A DNA stretch of 64,000 nt from assembly GCA_021234155.1 (NCBI GenBank), contig JAJEKV010000063.1, positions 5,680,055 through 5,744,054 of the forward strand, in the 5' to 3' direction. The position numbers and the translations under genes are program-made. Shown piece after piece: positions 35,190 to 45,696 of the stretch. The DNA comes from Isoetes taiwanensis (Eukaryota > Streptophyta > Lycopodiopsida > Isoetales > Isoetaceae). The notes under the pieces were generated by a model that saw only the letters and a list, made by a program, of their open reading frames with translations, had not been told where the DNA came from and did no database searches. Position 1 is the first letter of the stretch, and each line of letters starts with the position of its first letter.

Positions 35190-35751
35190 TCAATGTGTTA
35201 CGAGTTCTGGGAGCAAGCCAAGGCGATGAAGAGATTCAAGCACCCTTCATTCAAGTTATTAGAGATCCATTCAGTATGCCCATTTCTGCCGCTAACCCTA
35301 TTCATAACAGCGACCAAAAGTGAGCTTACATAATTACCAATGGCCACAGAGACCATGGCAAAGGTGCTTACAAGCCCTCGAGCTCTCTCAGGTACTTGAT
35401 CATAGAGAAATTATGTCTGTGCTACATAAGTAAATACCTTTGCCACTCCTACAATGGAGTATTGAGGCACTTGCCAAGATATGCTTATGGGTACTTTCGC
35501 ATATTCATGATGAACTACGCCATGATTTTTTACAATCTATAGTCTTTTATATCCACGGTAGCTCCTGCAGCTATGGAACCTAATATGAGCACAAGTCCAA
35601 TTCCCATCCTTTGCAGCATTGCTATACCTTTCTCGAGCCCGGTCAATCTGCGCATGATTCGAACAAACTGGTAAATTGATGCAAATGAATTCTTAAGGTA
35701 GAATATTTTTCCGGCTTCACTCAAGAGACAGAGATGTGCTAGAGAACCCAA
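35190..35751 (-). pseudogene. C-terminal relic of an NRT1/PTR (NPF) family transporter
   Basis: NPF proteins are 12-helix proton-coupled transporters of nitrate, peptides or hormones. On the minus strand, in order, I see GLEKGIAMLQRMGIGLVLIL (about 35640-35580), which matches the family's LQRxGIGL loop and helix; PISISWQVPQYSIVGVAKVF (about 35490-35432); FLYDQVPERARGLVSTFAMV (about 35415-35355), matching FFYDQ.P..MRSL; then GNYVSSLLVAV, and WISNNLNEGCLNLF (about 35280-35240), which matches the WIP.NLN.GHLD.F loop before the last helices. All match the last third of the family. A stop falls just before FLYDQ, the normally catalytic N-terminal two thirds are absent, and the left end runs into unrelated DNA. 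It is a 5'-truncated pseudogene; the match to the family is firm, the subfamily is not. Confidence 0.75.
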
Positions 35752-36118
35752 ATTATAAGAGCCATGGAAAGCTCTACTTTCTTTTGCAAAGAAGTGGAAT
35801 TGGTTTGTTGCCAGTTGTTTTTTGTATAGAAGGAAAAATTGTTGAAAATTTTGTTTTGGTGTGTTATGGGATTTGTACTATATCTAACAGTTTATATATT
35901 ATTCATTTTATTTTTTCCCGTAACAAAAAGACATCATCTCCTATAACACACCAAAACAAAAATAATTCTACAATATCTTTTACACAACTTAATGAAACAA
36001 TATTTTCCATACACATTATTTGGGATTACACAATACTTGAGATTGGAGTAAGTTCAAACCTTACAAGTGGAGCGTTTTTGGCATAGCATTTGCAATATAT
36101 GAGACAAGCATGAGTATT
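35752..36118. other. AT-rich, no recognised gene
   Basis: A 116-codon plus-strand frame (35736-36086) overlaps the NPF relic and is low-complexity and Ile/Phe-rich; I regard it as spurious. Confidence 0.4.
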
Positions 36119-36390
36119 TTTTGTGATAAAATGGACATGAGCATTGTATTTTATGTATATATGAATGAATGGATGATGGAAGCAATAATGTGTTATTCAC
36201 CATCTTCGTTTAACACAAGTAACAAATGTGGATACTAAGGTTCGACAATTGTTTGTGATAAAATGGAATTGAGCAAGCATTGTATTTTACTTATATATTT
36301 CTTGATAATATAAGCAATGAACATCATGTATTATTCACCATCTTCATTTAACACAATTAACAAATGTACGTACTAAGGTTCGAAATTGTT
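36119..36390. repeat. Tandem duplication of about 132 bases
   Basis: TTGTGATAAAATGGA...GCATTGTATTTTA...TTATTCACCATCTTC.TTTAACACAA.TAACAAATGT...ACTAAGGTTCGA occurs twice, starting about 36121 and 36252, with moderate divergence and small indels. Confidence 0.85.
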
Positions 36391-36436
36391 TCACCTATGC
36401 TTTCATCAGTGGTTTTTTTTATAGGTGGCTTAGGAA

Positions 36437-36453
36437 GGAAGGAAGGAAGGAAG
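36437..36453 (-). repeat. (TTCC)n 3' tail of the LINE
   Basis: Four to five copies of GGAA (plus strand) lie directly next to the conserved LINE 3' end word CGTCCACGGAGACC. Microsatellite tails also end the related fragment at 23988 and the SINE at 53046. Confidence 0.8.
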
Positions 36454-36649
36454 GTACTTTTATCGTCCACGGAGACCAATCGGTCTATGGGACCCAATAC
36501 AAAAATGCAGCAAGCAGCCCGGATTAAAAAACCCCCGCCCCGAAGGGTTCTCGAGGGAAAAACCGTGGCAGAATGGGCCGACAAACCGGCCCTAACATAT
36601 AAAATGCAAGAACACCCAAATATATACATCATGTATCGCGACCCATAGT

Positions 36650-37640
36650 GCCTAATCGCCGAAAGCACCAAAGGGGGCAAAGGTGACCTCGCAGTCGGTA
36701 CCTCCTCAATGTAATGCACCCCGTGGCACGTGATCGACATCGGTGGTTCATCAAGAAATGTGCGGCAAGTCCGCCGCATTTAAGGGAGCCGTGATTCGCC
36801 CGGATCCGACCAACGGGCAACTCGAAAGTGTGAGACTCATCCTCAATGGCACCCATTTGACAAAGATCGACAGAGTCCGGCCCCCGGCGGGCTCCCCAAT
36901 CCACCCGCCCGCCTCGATGCGAAGATGGTGGGCACCTGTGCGAAATGAGTCTGCGCTTTTCAGGGCACCGGGAACGCAGTAGATTTGGGCCCCGGCTAAC
37001 ACGGGTTGATGTGTCTCCTTGTAATGGGCCGCTTTGACATGCTCTAGAGCTTAGGGGTCCCAGAGCTTGCCAAGGAAACAAGCGCCTAGATACTCCCCCA
37101 GTCGCCATGATCGGCCGGTCCAGGTCCACCGCACGCATCTATGCTCCCGCAGACGCTCCATCCGGGCGAACCATCGATCTCTCTTACCCTCCAACAGCCC
37201 TAAGCCTGCGGACCCATTGCCACAATGTAAAGCCAAAAGGGAGCCGAGCATCACCCATAGTAACCACTTTCCAAAAAATAGACGATGTGTCTAGTAAGGC
37301 AAGAACCGGCTGCAAGAATCCAGCTCGCAGCAGAATCCGATAGGGGACTGAAGGTTTCACCCCAAGTGCCCGTGCCAAAATGCCCTCGCACCTGCTCCAA
37401 GTCATTCGTGTCGCCAAAGAGGCGACCGCCCCAAACCTCGAGTCTGAAGGCGTGCCAATTTCGACGACCGTCCGGAATGATGTGACCGATGGCCCCAATC
37501 ATAGAGCTCGCCCTTGTTCTCGCATGGCATAAAAGCTTTCCGGCCTGGCGGGCAAAAGTATGCTGGTGGGTATCAAAAGTAAAAGGCCAGGACACATCTT
37601 GACAAGACTCATATAGCACCCCATATGGCGGCAGCTTGTT
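36650..37640 (-). pseudogene. LINE ORF2 C-terminal part (thumb to zinc-knuckle region)
   Basis: Minus-strand pieces in shifting frames: NWHAFRLEVWGGRLFGDTND (about 37460), VPYRILLRAGFLQPVLALLD (about 37350), HHLRIEAGGWIG (about 36925) and EDESHTFELPVGRIRANHGS (about 36830-36775). The last matches the plant LINE C-terminal pattern in which a Cys pair is followed by EDE.H...ECP.Y..IR; the Cys residues themselves are degraded. This region helps the RT recognise its RNA. Confidence 0.7.
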
Positions 37641-38760
37641 TAAGGTACACGGGTACTAGCACATGGTAATTAGGTAATCAATAGAAATATGTAACAACTC
37701 CAACTAATAACAAGTGGAATACTATGATAGAATAGTACATCCGTGGTGTTGACTAAGGCCGGGGGCGCGTTTTTGATACCCACCAAAGATACTTTGCCCT
37801 CACACCATAGCGGATAGACGCCCCCGCCAGAGCGAGGAGGGGAACTCCACCCTAGGTACTTGTAGGTGGGCGTGGCGCCCACGCTGTCCCCCGATATGTG
37901 AGTGCAGGAGGCATGGGGTGACGGAAGAGGATATGAGAACCACCCCGGTCTTGGCCGGATTCACGCCGCATGTCTCAGAGCGACAAAATGTGTCTAGGGC
38001 ATCCGTGAGACGCGATAGCTTCGGGGTGTGGGCCGATGCCAACATCGCCCGCGATAGATGAGCCGGGCGGATGACCGGTGCAAAAGTATGCCATCCCCCA
38101 TGCCAAGTAAGCCGTGGGCTTAAGCGATCAATGTAGAGGCCAAAAAGTGTTGGCGAGAGGGGCAACCCCGCCGGACCTCGATACTACCGGGTGAATGCTT
38201 GGCCCGTTGGTGATCCCGCCAAAACAACTCTCATACAACCCGTATATGGCATTCCCGGCCGGAGCCCGGGAGCCCCTGACGCAGCTTTAGCCTACGCCTT
38301 TTCCTCGGAACCAGATCAAAAGCCTTCGAAGTCCACAAAGCAAGCAATACAAGTCCCGCCGATGATTCCGCCTTCAATCGGTGCCGCAGTAAAGATATGG
38401 TCAATCGCTGAGTGGCGGGTCTAAAGCCCGGCCAGGTGAGGGCTCGCACATCTGCCGCCTCGCCGTGGGTCAATAAGCCGCCGAGAATGCCGCCCAAGAG
38501 TTTGGCAAATACCTAACTGACCATGATCGTCCGGGTAATTGGCCTGGACAAAGGTGGGTCGCCCGCCTTTGTGAATGGGAACAACCCTCTTTTGTGGTCC
38601 ATTGTCTGGGAGACCTTCCTCGCAATGCTCGTTGAGCGGTAGTGAGGACCAGAGACAAGTGGCTGCCCTCGCCCATTTGAGTAACTCGCCCGCGATACCC
38701 ATCGAGGTCACCTGCCTTCCCATTAGCCGGCCAAGGTGCCCTCCTCAACATCCTCCACGG
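37640..38760 (-). pseudogene. LINE ORF2 reverse transcriptase domain, frame-broken
   Basis: RT signatures appear in order from right to left: KRVVPIHKGGRPTFVQANYP (about 38610-38555), matching the V.PI.KG....NYRPI block; LWTSKAFDLVPRKR (about 38330-38285), matching D..KAFD.V.R; PLSPTLFGLYIDRL (about 38165-38120), matching PLSP.LF.LYID.L; then GVNPAKTGVVLI (about 37965-37930), the N..KT.V block; and TYKYLG (about 37868-37850). The YADD catalytic box should fall near 38050 but lies in a different frame. At least three frame changes occur. Confidence 0.8.
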
Positions 38761-39169
38761 TGAACCAATGGGGCCATCCCGGGGGGTATGGGCGCACGCT
38801 GCCCCTCGGGCGGGTCATAGAGCTGCCGCAAAGTAATCGCTCCCACCGGGTGTGATGTCCCCCGGAGGGTCGGGCTGGCCTCGAAGCACTTCCGCGCCAA
38901 AGTTGTTCGAGGATGAGGTCCAGAAGTTTAACATCTCCCCGATAGCCAGTGAAGGTACCGCCCTTTGTCTCCTTCGATGATGGGCGGCATCGCGGTGGTG
39001 GCCTCGCAAGCGGGTGCCCCGATCCGTATCGACGGAAGCCGCCGCTTTGCATTCTTTTACACTGCGATCAAACCATCGGTTACGCTGGAATGTTGCTGAC
39101 TCGAAGCTTACGGAGTTGCTAAAGCACCCGGCCTGGCCGTGATCCCGTAATAGCGGTCGTACCGGTCCG

Positions 39170-40230
39170 GCTCGCCGCTTCTAGTGTGGAGGTCCAGTAA
39201 TTACCGGGAGGGCGCCCATGAGCATCTCCCAGGCGTAGTCCGCCCGCTCATAATCTAGTCTCAACCGAGGACTCCGCAGGGGCGGGCATAGTGGGGTTCC
39301 GCGCTTGCCAAACCAGGTCCAAATAAAGTGGGAGGTGATCCGAGTCGACCTCCTCATCCCGGACCGGCTTCTCAGGCTCACCCCGAAACCCCCGATGAGA
39401 TGCATATCTTGGCGCGAACCACACAGCACATAGTCCACCACACTAGACCCTCCCCCGATTGTCCCCGCATGTGCATTTTAGAATCGGGCCACCGTGGATG
39501 AGCCATTGCAAATTATCAAGTCAAAATACCACATAGCAGAGCAACGGCCTCACAAAGCGAAGTGACTGCATTTTGTCATCCGATCCTCGGGGCGTGTTGT
39601 TTCGGGCGTGAGGCTGCGCAGGACATCGTCGGCGAGGGGTCAAGTCGCATGGGCTGCTCTACTCCCCGCCCATGCATTGAAATCTCCAAGAAGGACGAAC
39701 CCTACCCAATCTGGCTGGTGCTGGCCAGATGTCATCATATAGATCGACATACGGGTCCATCCTATCCAGACGGGGTGGCAAAGGATAGAAGGTGCTCTCG
39801 CGAGGAGGGAAACAACAGCGCCGAAAAAGAGGGTTGCCATTGGTATTATGCACACGAACCCACAGTACCGGCCAGGTCCGTCAATGGTGCGTCTCCCGAG
39901 GGTAAATCAATGTGCCAAGGTTGTCAGTAGTAGCAAGCCACTCCACCATGACCCCTCGTCCCGCATTGTGTATTGAAGACCAGAAATGTTGGTAACCCGC
40001 CAGATCGTAGGTAGCGGCCCAAAGCATGCTCCCATGTCTCCATGAGGAAGATGAGATCCATATCGGCCGCCACAGAAGTTCGGGACCGTCCCCCTTCTGC
40101 CAAGGGAAGCCTCGACAATTCTATGAGACCACCCGGAGGCACAATTCCTATTTGTCAGCGAGGGATGGTAGGCGCGCTACCGAAGTCGTGAGGGAGGATC
40201 CGGGAAGTAGAATGAGTGAGAAGTAGATGG
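39170..40230 (-). pseudogene. LINE ORF2 endonuclease (APE-like) domain, frame-broken
   Basis: From right to left: LPLAEGGRSR then MDLIFLMETWEHALGRYL (about 40070-40020), with the catalytic-type Glu in the ETW motif; RGHGGVACYY (about 39955-39924), the GGVA strand; VGFVLLGDFNAWAG (about 39695-39655), the LLGDFNA motif; VVDYVLCG (about 39440); and, in another frame, DSDHLPLYLDLVW (about 39340-39300), the SDH motif that ends APE-type endonucleases. The domain nicks target DNA to start reverse transcription. All key motifs are present but not in one frame. Confidence 0.8.
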
Positions 40231-40299
40231 AGCGGAGGCAAAAGATGTGGTCAGAGGGCATGGGTCGTGAGGGAGCGGAGTAGGAGCAGGAGAAGGGGG

Positions 40300-41800
40300 G
40301 TCGTGGTAGGTGAAGCGTAGCTGTGGGCCACGCTCACCCTGCGGTTGGGGTCAGCGGTCCGCAGCAGAAGCGTCGGGCCGGAAAATGTACATCTTGCTCA
40401 ACCAATCCCCGCGGCACCCACCGGTGGCGAATGCCCCCGACCGACAAGCTCCCCTATCCTGCGTGCCTCCCCGTTGCATGGAGGTGAGGGCCCACGTCCA
40501 CGTGTGGATGCCCCTTCAAAGACTGCCCCCCGGGCGCTAATATGGCATCACGCACTGCATCCGCGGACGGTGAATATGACAATGCGGCCACGACCGGGCG
40601 CTGAGCCCCATGACGGGCCGCCGAGAAATGTGAACTGCCTCCGGAATGTCATCCGATCGAGAATGTGTGTTCGGATGTTGTGGGCGGACTCTCCCCGCTG
40701 CTCGCATGCCTCAACTACTGGATTAGGCCTCTCTCCGCCAAGGCCCCGAGTTCCGCTGCTTGGGGTCAAGGGGGTGGGCAGGGCCGGTCCCGTGGCCGGG
40801 GTGGTGGTGGTGGCCGGGATGGCATGGAGTGGCGGGACGCGGGGGCAGGGCGGGGGCCGGGCTGCGTGGAGGCTTTGGGCGGGTAGCGGTTCCGAGCCGC
40901 CAGTTTCCTGCGGAAGTCGAGGAGCACAGCTCTCTGCGTGGCCTCGCCGGCCGCTTGGCTATCTCCTCGCCGCACCACCGCCGCTTCTTGGACTATGAAC
41001 CCGGTAGGGAGACCCTGCTCGGCTAATGGATGGTTGCCCGCAACCCCGGGAGCTCCGTGCTCGAAAGTAGCGGGCGTGCTCGAGCGCGCGACACGGGCGC
41101 CGAGGGGTCGGGCTTGCTGCCCGATCTTACTCAAGATCCCGCCGTGGTCTGGCCGTCGCGAAGAGCGCCTCAAGGCCTCTGCCATGGTGGTGGCCGCCTC
41201 CACCCTCGACCGGCCAAGACACCGTGACCGGCGTCTCACCGCATTGCGGCGGCTCCCTCTCCGTGTCATGGTGTCGAGTGATGAACTGAAGCCCAGGGCG
41301 GCCCGCATGTCGGGCCGACCTCCCTGCTTTGTTGCCCATTTCGAAGTGTGCCAGGCCAAGGCCATCTTCCACATGCGGCGGCGTGGTCTCCCTGCACTGA
41401 TGCGGTTCCTTCTCGACCACCATTTGCCTTTTGAGCACATGGGATGCCGAGGACTCCATCTCCATCGGTCATGCCGCCAGGCGGGCACTGGTAGCCTCAA
41501 TACGCATGTTAGCCTCCACTCCCGCTTTGACATGGCTCCAATTCTCCGCCGCGGAGTTCCTATGTGGTTACGAGCAATCAATCCCTTCCGTACGGGCTGG
41601 CCACCGAGGGGCCTTAGCCTTAGCCCGAGCCTCCTTCTTCATGGAGGATGACTCTCCCCGTCCATGATGGCTGATCGGGACCGTTTGTGCGGGCGGCCCC
41701 TCGCCTTTGGTTTCCAGTGGCCTGGCCCATCTTCTTCGGGCCATGACTTTCAAAGTTTGAGGGGTCTCTCGGGTCATGAAAGGGTGCTTAGAATCCAATT
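40300..41800 (-). pseudogene. Presumed LINE ORF1 region
   Basis: This GC-rich part lies between the endonuclease and the 5' UTR repeats, where ORF1 is expected. A minus-strand frame at 41798-41568 reads SSSMKKEARAKAKAPRWPAR, and another at 41465-41127 is Glu/His-rich. Long open frames exist in several phases on both strands (for example 40345-40998 plus and 40766-41581 minus), but GC-rich DNA has few stops and none shows a known motif. I see no clear zinc knuckle. Placement is by context. Confidence 0.35.
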
Positions 41801-42055
41801 TGGGGACTCAAAACGCGCAGCACCTTTGGGGTGTGGGGGTCTTGGGGGTTCCAAAGTTTGAGGGGTCTCTGGGCTGCCTAGAGGGTGCTTAGAATCCAAT
41901 TTGGGACTCAAAGGCGGCAGAGCACCTTTGGGGTTTGGGGTTTTGGGGTGCCAAAGTTTAAGGGGTCTCGGTCAGCCTAAAGGGTGCTTAGAATCCAATT
42001 TGGGGACTCCAAAAGGCTGGGCAGAGCACCTTTTGGGGGTTTGGGGGTTTTGGGT
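41746..42055 (-). repeat. Three tandem repeats of about 100 bases: LINE 5' UTR monomers
   Basis: Units start at about 41749, 41851 and 41950. Each contains CAAAGTTTGAGGGGTCTC, then GGGTGCTTAGAATCCAATTTGG, then GAGCACCTTTGGGG and a G/T-rich tail. They sit just upstream (on the minus strand) of the LINE coding part, where tandem promoter-bearing monomers are known in some LINE families. A CT-rich leader follows to 42240. Confidence 0.85.
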
Positions 42056-42240
42056 CTAGAGAGAGATTGTAAACCCTAGAGAGAGAAAGCCAGAAAGGGG
42101 CAAATCAAGGGGGTCTATGCAAGGGGAGTGGGGGCGCTAGAGAGAGGGAGTAGGGCCGGGGAGGGGGGCCAAGGCCAAAAGGGGGAGTGGGGGCTTAGAG
42201 AGGGGAGTAGGAAAAGGAAAAAGGGTGGGGATGCATAAGC

Positions 42241-42994
42241 AAGAGCCCCAATGAGTCTAACCAAGCATGTATTGTATATGTTTTGTAGATCCCCTAGATC
42301 AAATTCAATTCTCCCTACTTAAAAACACAAGGGAAGTCTCTTATCCATTCTCTTTCCCACTTCCACATCAATTGAAGAAAATACCCCTCACATCTTCACA
42401 CTTTGATCTATCTACACACAAGGCAAATATATATATTTTGTTCCATTTACCGAAATCCATTTTGCCATTTCATTCTACTGCGTCCCCCAAATAATGCCTC
42501 GCCATCATTCGGCACATGTTCCTAGTCATTAATGCAAAGGTTTTTAAAGACAAAGGCTTTTAGTCCTAGTAACAATTGTAATAGCGATCGCATGGGTTCC
42601 ATGACCTATTGGATGTAAACACATGCCCAATTAAAACAAGTGAAGGTCGCTATTAGCACAACGGTTAACGTGTAGATAAGGAATATCATAAAATTATGGT
42701 TGGTCGTTATTGATCTCATAAATATCTGATGTTGATATAAATCATAGTTACAAACGCGGACCATTCCAACCAGTGTCTCAATGACCGCAAATGCTTTTAA
42801 ACAAAGAATTGTCAATATGGCAACGCCCATGGTATTTGAGTCAATGCGGGCAACGACTGTTGTCTACCATGTCACCCATTGTCTACCGTGTTCTACACTC
42901 TGAGATCACTCCATTTTCCGCTGAACATTGGCAATATTGTTCCCCACACTTTTTTTAGCATTTTTATTTTTAGTGTATTTTTTAAGGGTGCTTT
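42241..42994. other. No recognised gene
   Basis: AT-rich sequence between the LINE 5' end and unit U copy C. I see no conserved domain, RNA gene or repeat shared with the rest of the window. Confidence 0.4.
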
Positions 42995-43596
42995 CTTCTG
43001 CCTTTCAAATAGATTTACAAATGAAAAAAGAAAAGCTAATTAGCATGCACACCTAAGCAATCCAACTGCAACAACAAATCTTTTGCGGTTGCTCGATGGG
43101 AAAACCTTTGATTGATGGGCCGATAGGCGGGTTTTTATTTTGGGCGGCCAAGATCCTCACGGAGGAATTTTTGGACAATGGCGGTTTTGCCAGCCTGCAT
43201 TAGTTAGCATTATTGGGGTGGATCTTGTTGCTGTTGATTAGCACGAGACGTAGTTACGTCCTAATCTGGCCGTTGATTGTGAGGGGTAGCTATGGAACCA
43301 TGCGGTGTCGTTGTCTTGCACCTTGTCTCGAGTACCATGTCCTCCCTTAGTTTTCAAGGGTACCATAAAACCGCTTGCCTGTTTTTCCAGACCTTGGCTA
43401 TGGCACTATAGTATATAGTCTACTCTTCTTCCCTTCCATTCAGTCTTTGTTGCCCTCTTTTAATTTCTTCTAAGATCGCCTTTAGAAAATGCATGTTGGG
43501 CTACTTGAAACTGTTTGAATCGGTGGAATATTAAGATTGGGCTGCAGTTTCTGTGTGTGTTTTAGTCGATTATTTCATGTTCTCCTAGTTCCGTTA

Positions 43597-43719
43597 TTGA
43601 ATCCAATAGAAGCAGGTTCGGTAGGTTTAACAGAAAGTAAAATTGGAGTAAATCTGATTCTAAATATTGATCGAAGAATGCAGCATTCTGATGGGGCTCC
43701 ATATCATGTGGCAAAATGA
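43597..43719 (+). pseudogene. Exon-like island, unit U copy C
   Basis: Same frame as 26978-27097 with substitutions: VGLTESKIGVNLILNIDRRM, then QHSDGAPYHVAK and a stop. See the copy A entry for interpretation. Confidence 0.3.
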
Positions 43720-44610
43720 TGTTCCTCTGTATTTTTTCTTGGCTCTGCTTTCTGCACAATTTGGGGTATGCGTTTCTTAGATTTTTAGGATATCAAGACC
43801 TTTAATACTTTGGCTCTGTCATTTTCCCATGATATGAGATCTGGGTCTTCAGCTGCATCATCCTTCATGAAACCCATTTCTTCCATACTGTTCTTGTTTA
43901 TGGGCAACCCACAGTGCGTAGCAACATTTGTTTACAAACATTGTGCAATACCACAATATAAACTAATACTCGATTTACAAATGAAAAAGAGAGCTCATTA
44001 CACCGCAATGCAAAAAGATGCTATAACTATAAAGGTGCACTATAAATTCCAAAAGCACAACCCATACTTGTTGGAAAAAATTCCATATATACCCCTTGAG
44101 TTTGCAAATATTCCAAATATACCTCACAACATAATAAGCAATAATACCTGAAGTCCTAAAAATACAGCTGCTACATTTGACGTTGTGCTATCAAATGATG
44201 CCTAAAACAAAGAAAGAACTAAGAATTACCTGTCTAAAGAGAGAATAAAGGATTTACGCATATAGGAAAATGTGTATGGCTTAAAATTTACTATATTCTT
44301 TTCCCTCATTTCATTGCGTATCTTGCACATAGTAGCACAGTTTAAAATTCATCTATGTATTTGAGCAACACATATTATTCAACACAAGCTTTTTATCACA
44401 AATTGCAAAGAGTTACAACATTTTTAAATCAATACAAAATGGAGTTGAATGTTTTGCAGATATAAATACCTAAACATAGAGAGCCAGTAGAAGAAATCAA
44501 ATCTTAAATAAAAAATGCAATTCTACTAACAACCCAAATGAAACCTGGCAAACAAAGTGCATGACAACGTCAATTTGAGACATGGAAACTGGCAATTAAA
44601 TAAAAAAAAT

Positions 44611-44912
44611 TGTAAGGACCCATGAAGACTGCTCGAGTGGATCTTTGTATCGCATTCCCAAGACACCGACATAAATGGCTAGAAGCGACTATTCAAAGCG
44701 TCTAGAGGGTTTTGTCCAGTTAGTTATGGACATGTCAGTTAGGAACATTACATTTGGTATCAGAGCAGGGCTCGAGTTCGAGTCTCCATAGGGGCAAGTA
44801 TGACTAGAATACTGTTGGATGGTAGGTCATGACTTGGTCTTGGGCACCATGGGATGGTGTGGTCTATGGTTTGTGACGTTTGAGGACGAGCATAGAGATT
44901 ATAACGGACCCA
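44611..44912 (+). mobile_element. TRIM-2 with intact primer-binding site, 3' LTR truncated
   Basis: The 5' LTR (44611-44752) starts TGTAAGGACCC and ends GGAACATTACA. Two bases later comes TGGTATCAGAGC (44755-44766), the classic primer-binding site complementary to the 3' end of plant initiator methionine tRNA. The interior shares CTCGAGTTCGAGTCTCCAT and GAGGACGAGCATAG with TRIM-1. The 3' LTR begins at 44900 (TATAACGGACCC) and is cut off after about a dozen bases. No coding capacity, as expected for this class. Confidence 0.85.
44755..44766 (+). promoter_or_regulatory. tRNA-iMet primer-binding site of TRIM-2
   Basis: TGGTATCAGAGC begins two bases past the LTR end and matches the standard primer-binding site of many plant LTR elements. 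It fixes the orientation as plus. Confidence 0.85.
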
Positions 44913-45209
44913 AACAAACAACATAAAGGCTACTTTTAGTTTCTAGTCCATGCAATCCACGATACAACATGCATTTTTGTGAAAAAAACCCTTCAAGATG
45001 ACTGTATCAGGCATGAGCTACAATCATAGTATGAGATGCTATTGTCTGTGGAGGAATTAATCAGCTTCAGCAAGACGTGAATATATACAGTATGAAGCTA
45101 GAGAACAAGATCATGTCCTGCAATCATTGCACTTGAGGAAAAGGGTCTAGCATGGAACAAGAAAGTATATTCTTATAGCAATATTCACTTGTAAAGGCCC
45201 TTGAAATGA

Positions 45210-45490
45210 ATGCAATCTAGGATTGTTGAAGGCCAGATCTGGAGGTATTCAAGACAATGAGGAGGGATGGATATATTGAGATCATGGGACACCATATATG
45301 TATTGTCGGTTTCATATACAAACATTTAAAGGAACTACTTGATAGTGATGAGGCAGAAAGAAGGGTAGAAAGATATGTTGATTCCCTAAAAAACCTCTTC
45401 TAAGATAAGACTCTAAACTAGCTATGACTATCGGCAGTTTCTGGATGTATGCATGAGCATAAATGAAACCAACCATGGAAACATGCATTC
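45210..45490 (+). pseudogene. Coding-like segment of unit U, copy C
   Basis: Contains RDGYIEIMGHHICIVGFIYK, then HLKELLDSDEAERRVERYVD and SLKNLF before a stop. It is the most diverged of the five copies, yet changes relative to A and B are mostly conservative (K/R, D/E, I/V), which argues that the family passed through a coding phase. Confidence 0.35.
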
Positions 45491-45696
45491 CCATCTTATG
45501 CTTCATTTATTGACATGTGGACTTCCAAGATTACTCATACTCATAGCTGAAAAAGGTTAATGAGTTGATTTTGAAAAAGGCAAGAGATACCTGCACATCT
45601 TTCCAACCTCCTTTTTCCCTTAATTGAATCAAGGAGTTCCCACAAATACTCACATATTATGAATTGATATTGCAAACACCATGACGTGTTGGGAAT

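Larger units (their letters stand above)
36437..42240 (-). mobile_element. Near full-length LINE (non-LTR retrotransposon), GC-rich, minus orientation
   Basis: About 5.8 kb read from right to left: CT-rich start and tandem 5' UTR repeats (41746-42240), a presumed ORF1 region (about 40300-41800), then ORF2 with endonuclease (39170-40230), reverse transcriptase (37250-38760), a C-terminal zinc-knuckle region (36650-37010), a 3' UTR and a tail. The GC content is far above that of its surroundings, marking it as a discrete insertion. The tail at the left end is a (GGAA/TTCC)n tract (36437-36453) rather than pure poly-A. Coding frames are broken at many places, some likely artefactual. Target duplication was not found. 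Confidence 0.85.
42995..45685. repeat. Unit U, copy C (partial, with a TRIM inside)
   Basis: 43030-44330 follows 26400-27680 of copy A. The homology is then interrupted; a TRIM sits at 44611. Homology resumes at about 45190-45680 with the coding-like segment (compare 28420-28870) and ends at the copia-2 junction (about 45686). The same unit continues on the other side of copia-2 as copy B, but from its beginning, so this is not a simple split by insertion. Confidence 0.75.

Noticed and set aside
40345-41651. Long open frames on both strands (217, 237 and 271 codons) as host genes
   Set aside because: They overlap each other in a GC-rich stretch where stops are rare, are Arg/Pro/Gly-rich without motifs, and lie where the LINE ORF1 should be. 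The plus-strand ones are shadows.
36437-42240. Bacterial contamination, because of the abrupt GC-rich composition
   Set aside because: APE endonuclease and RT motifs in LINE order, tandem 5' UTR and a microsatellite tail identify a plant LINE; a fragment of the same family sits inside copia-1.
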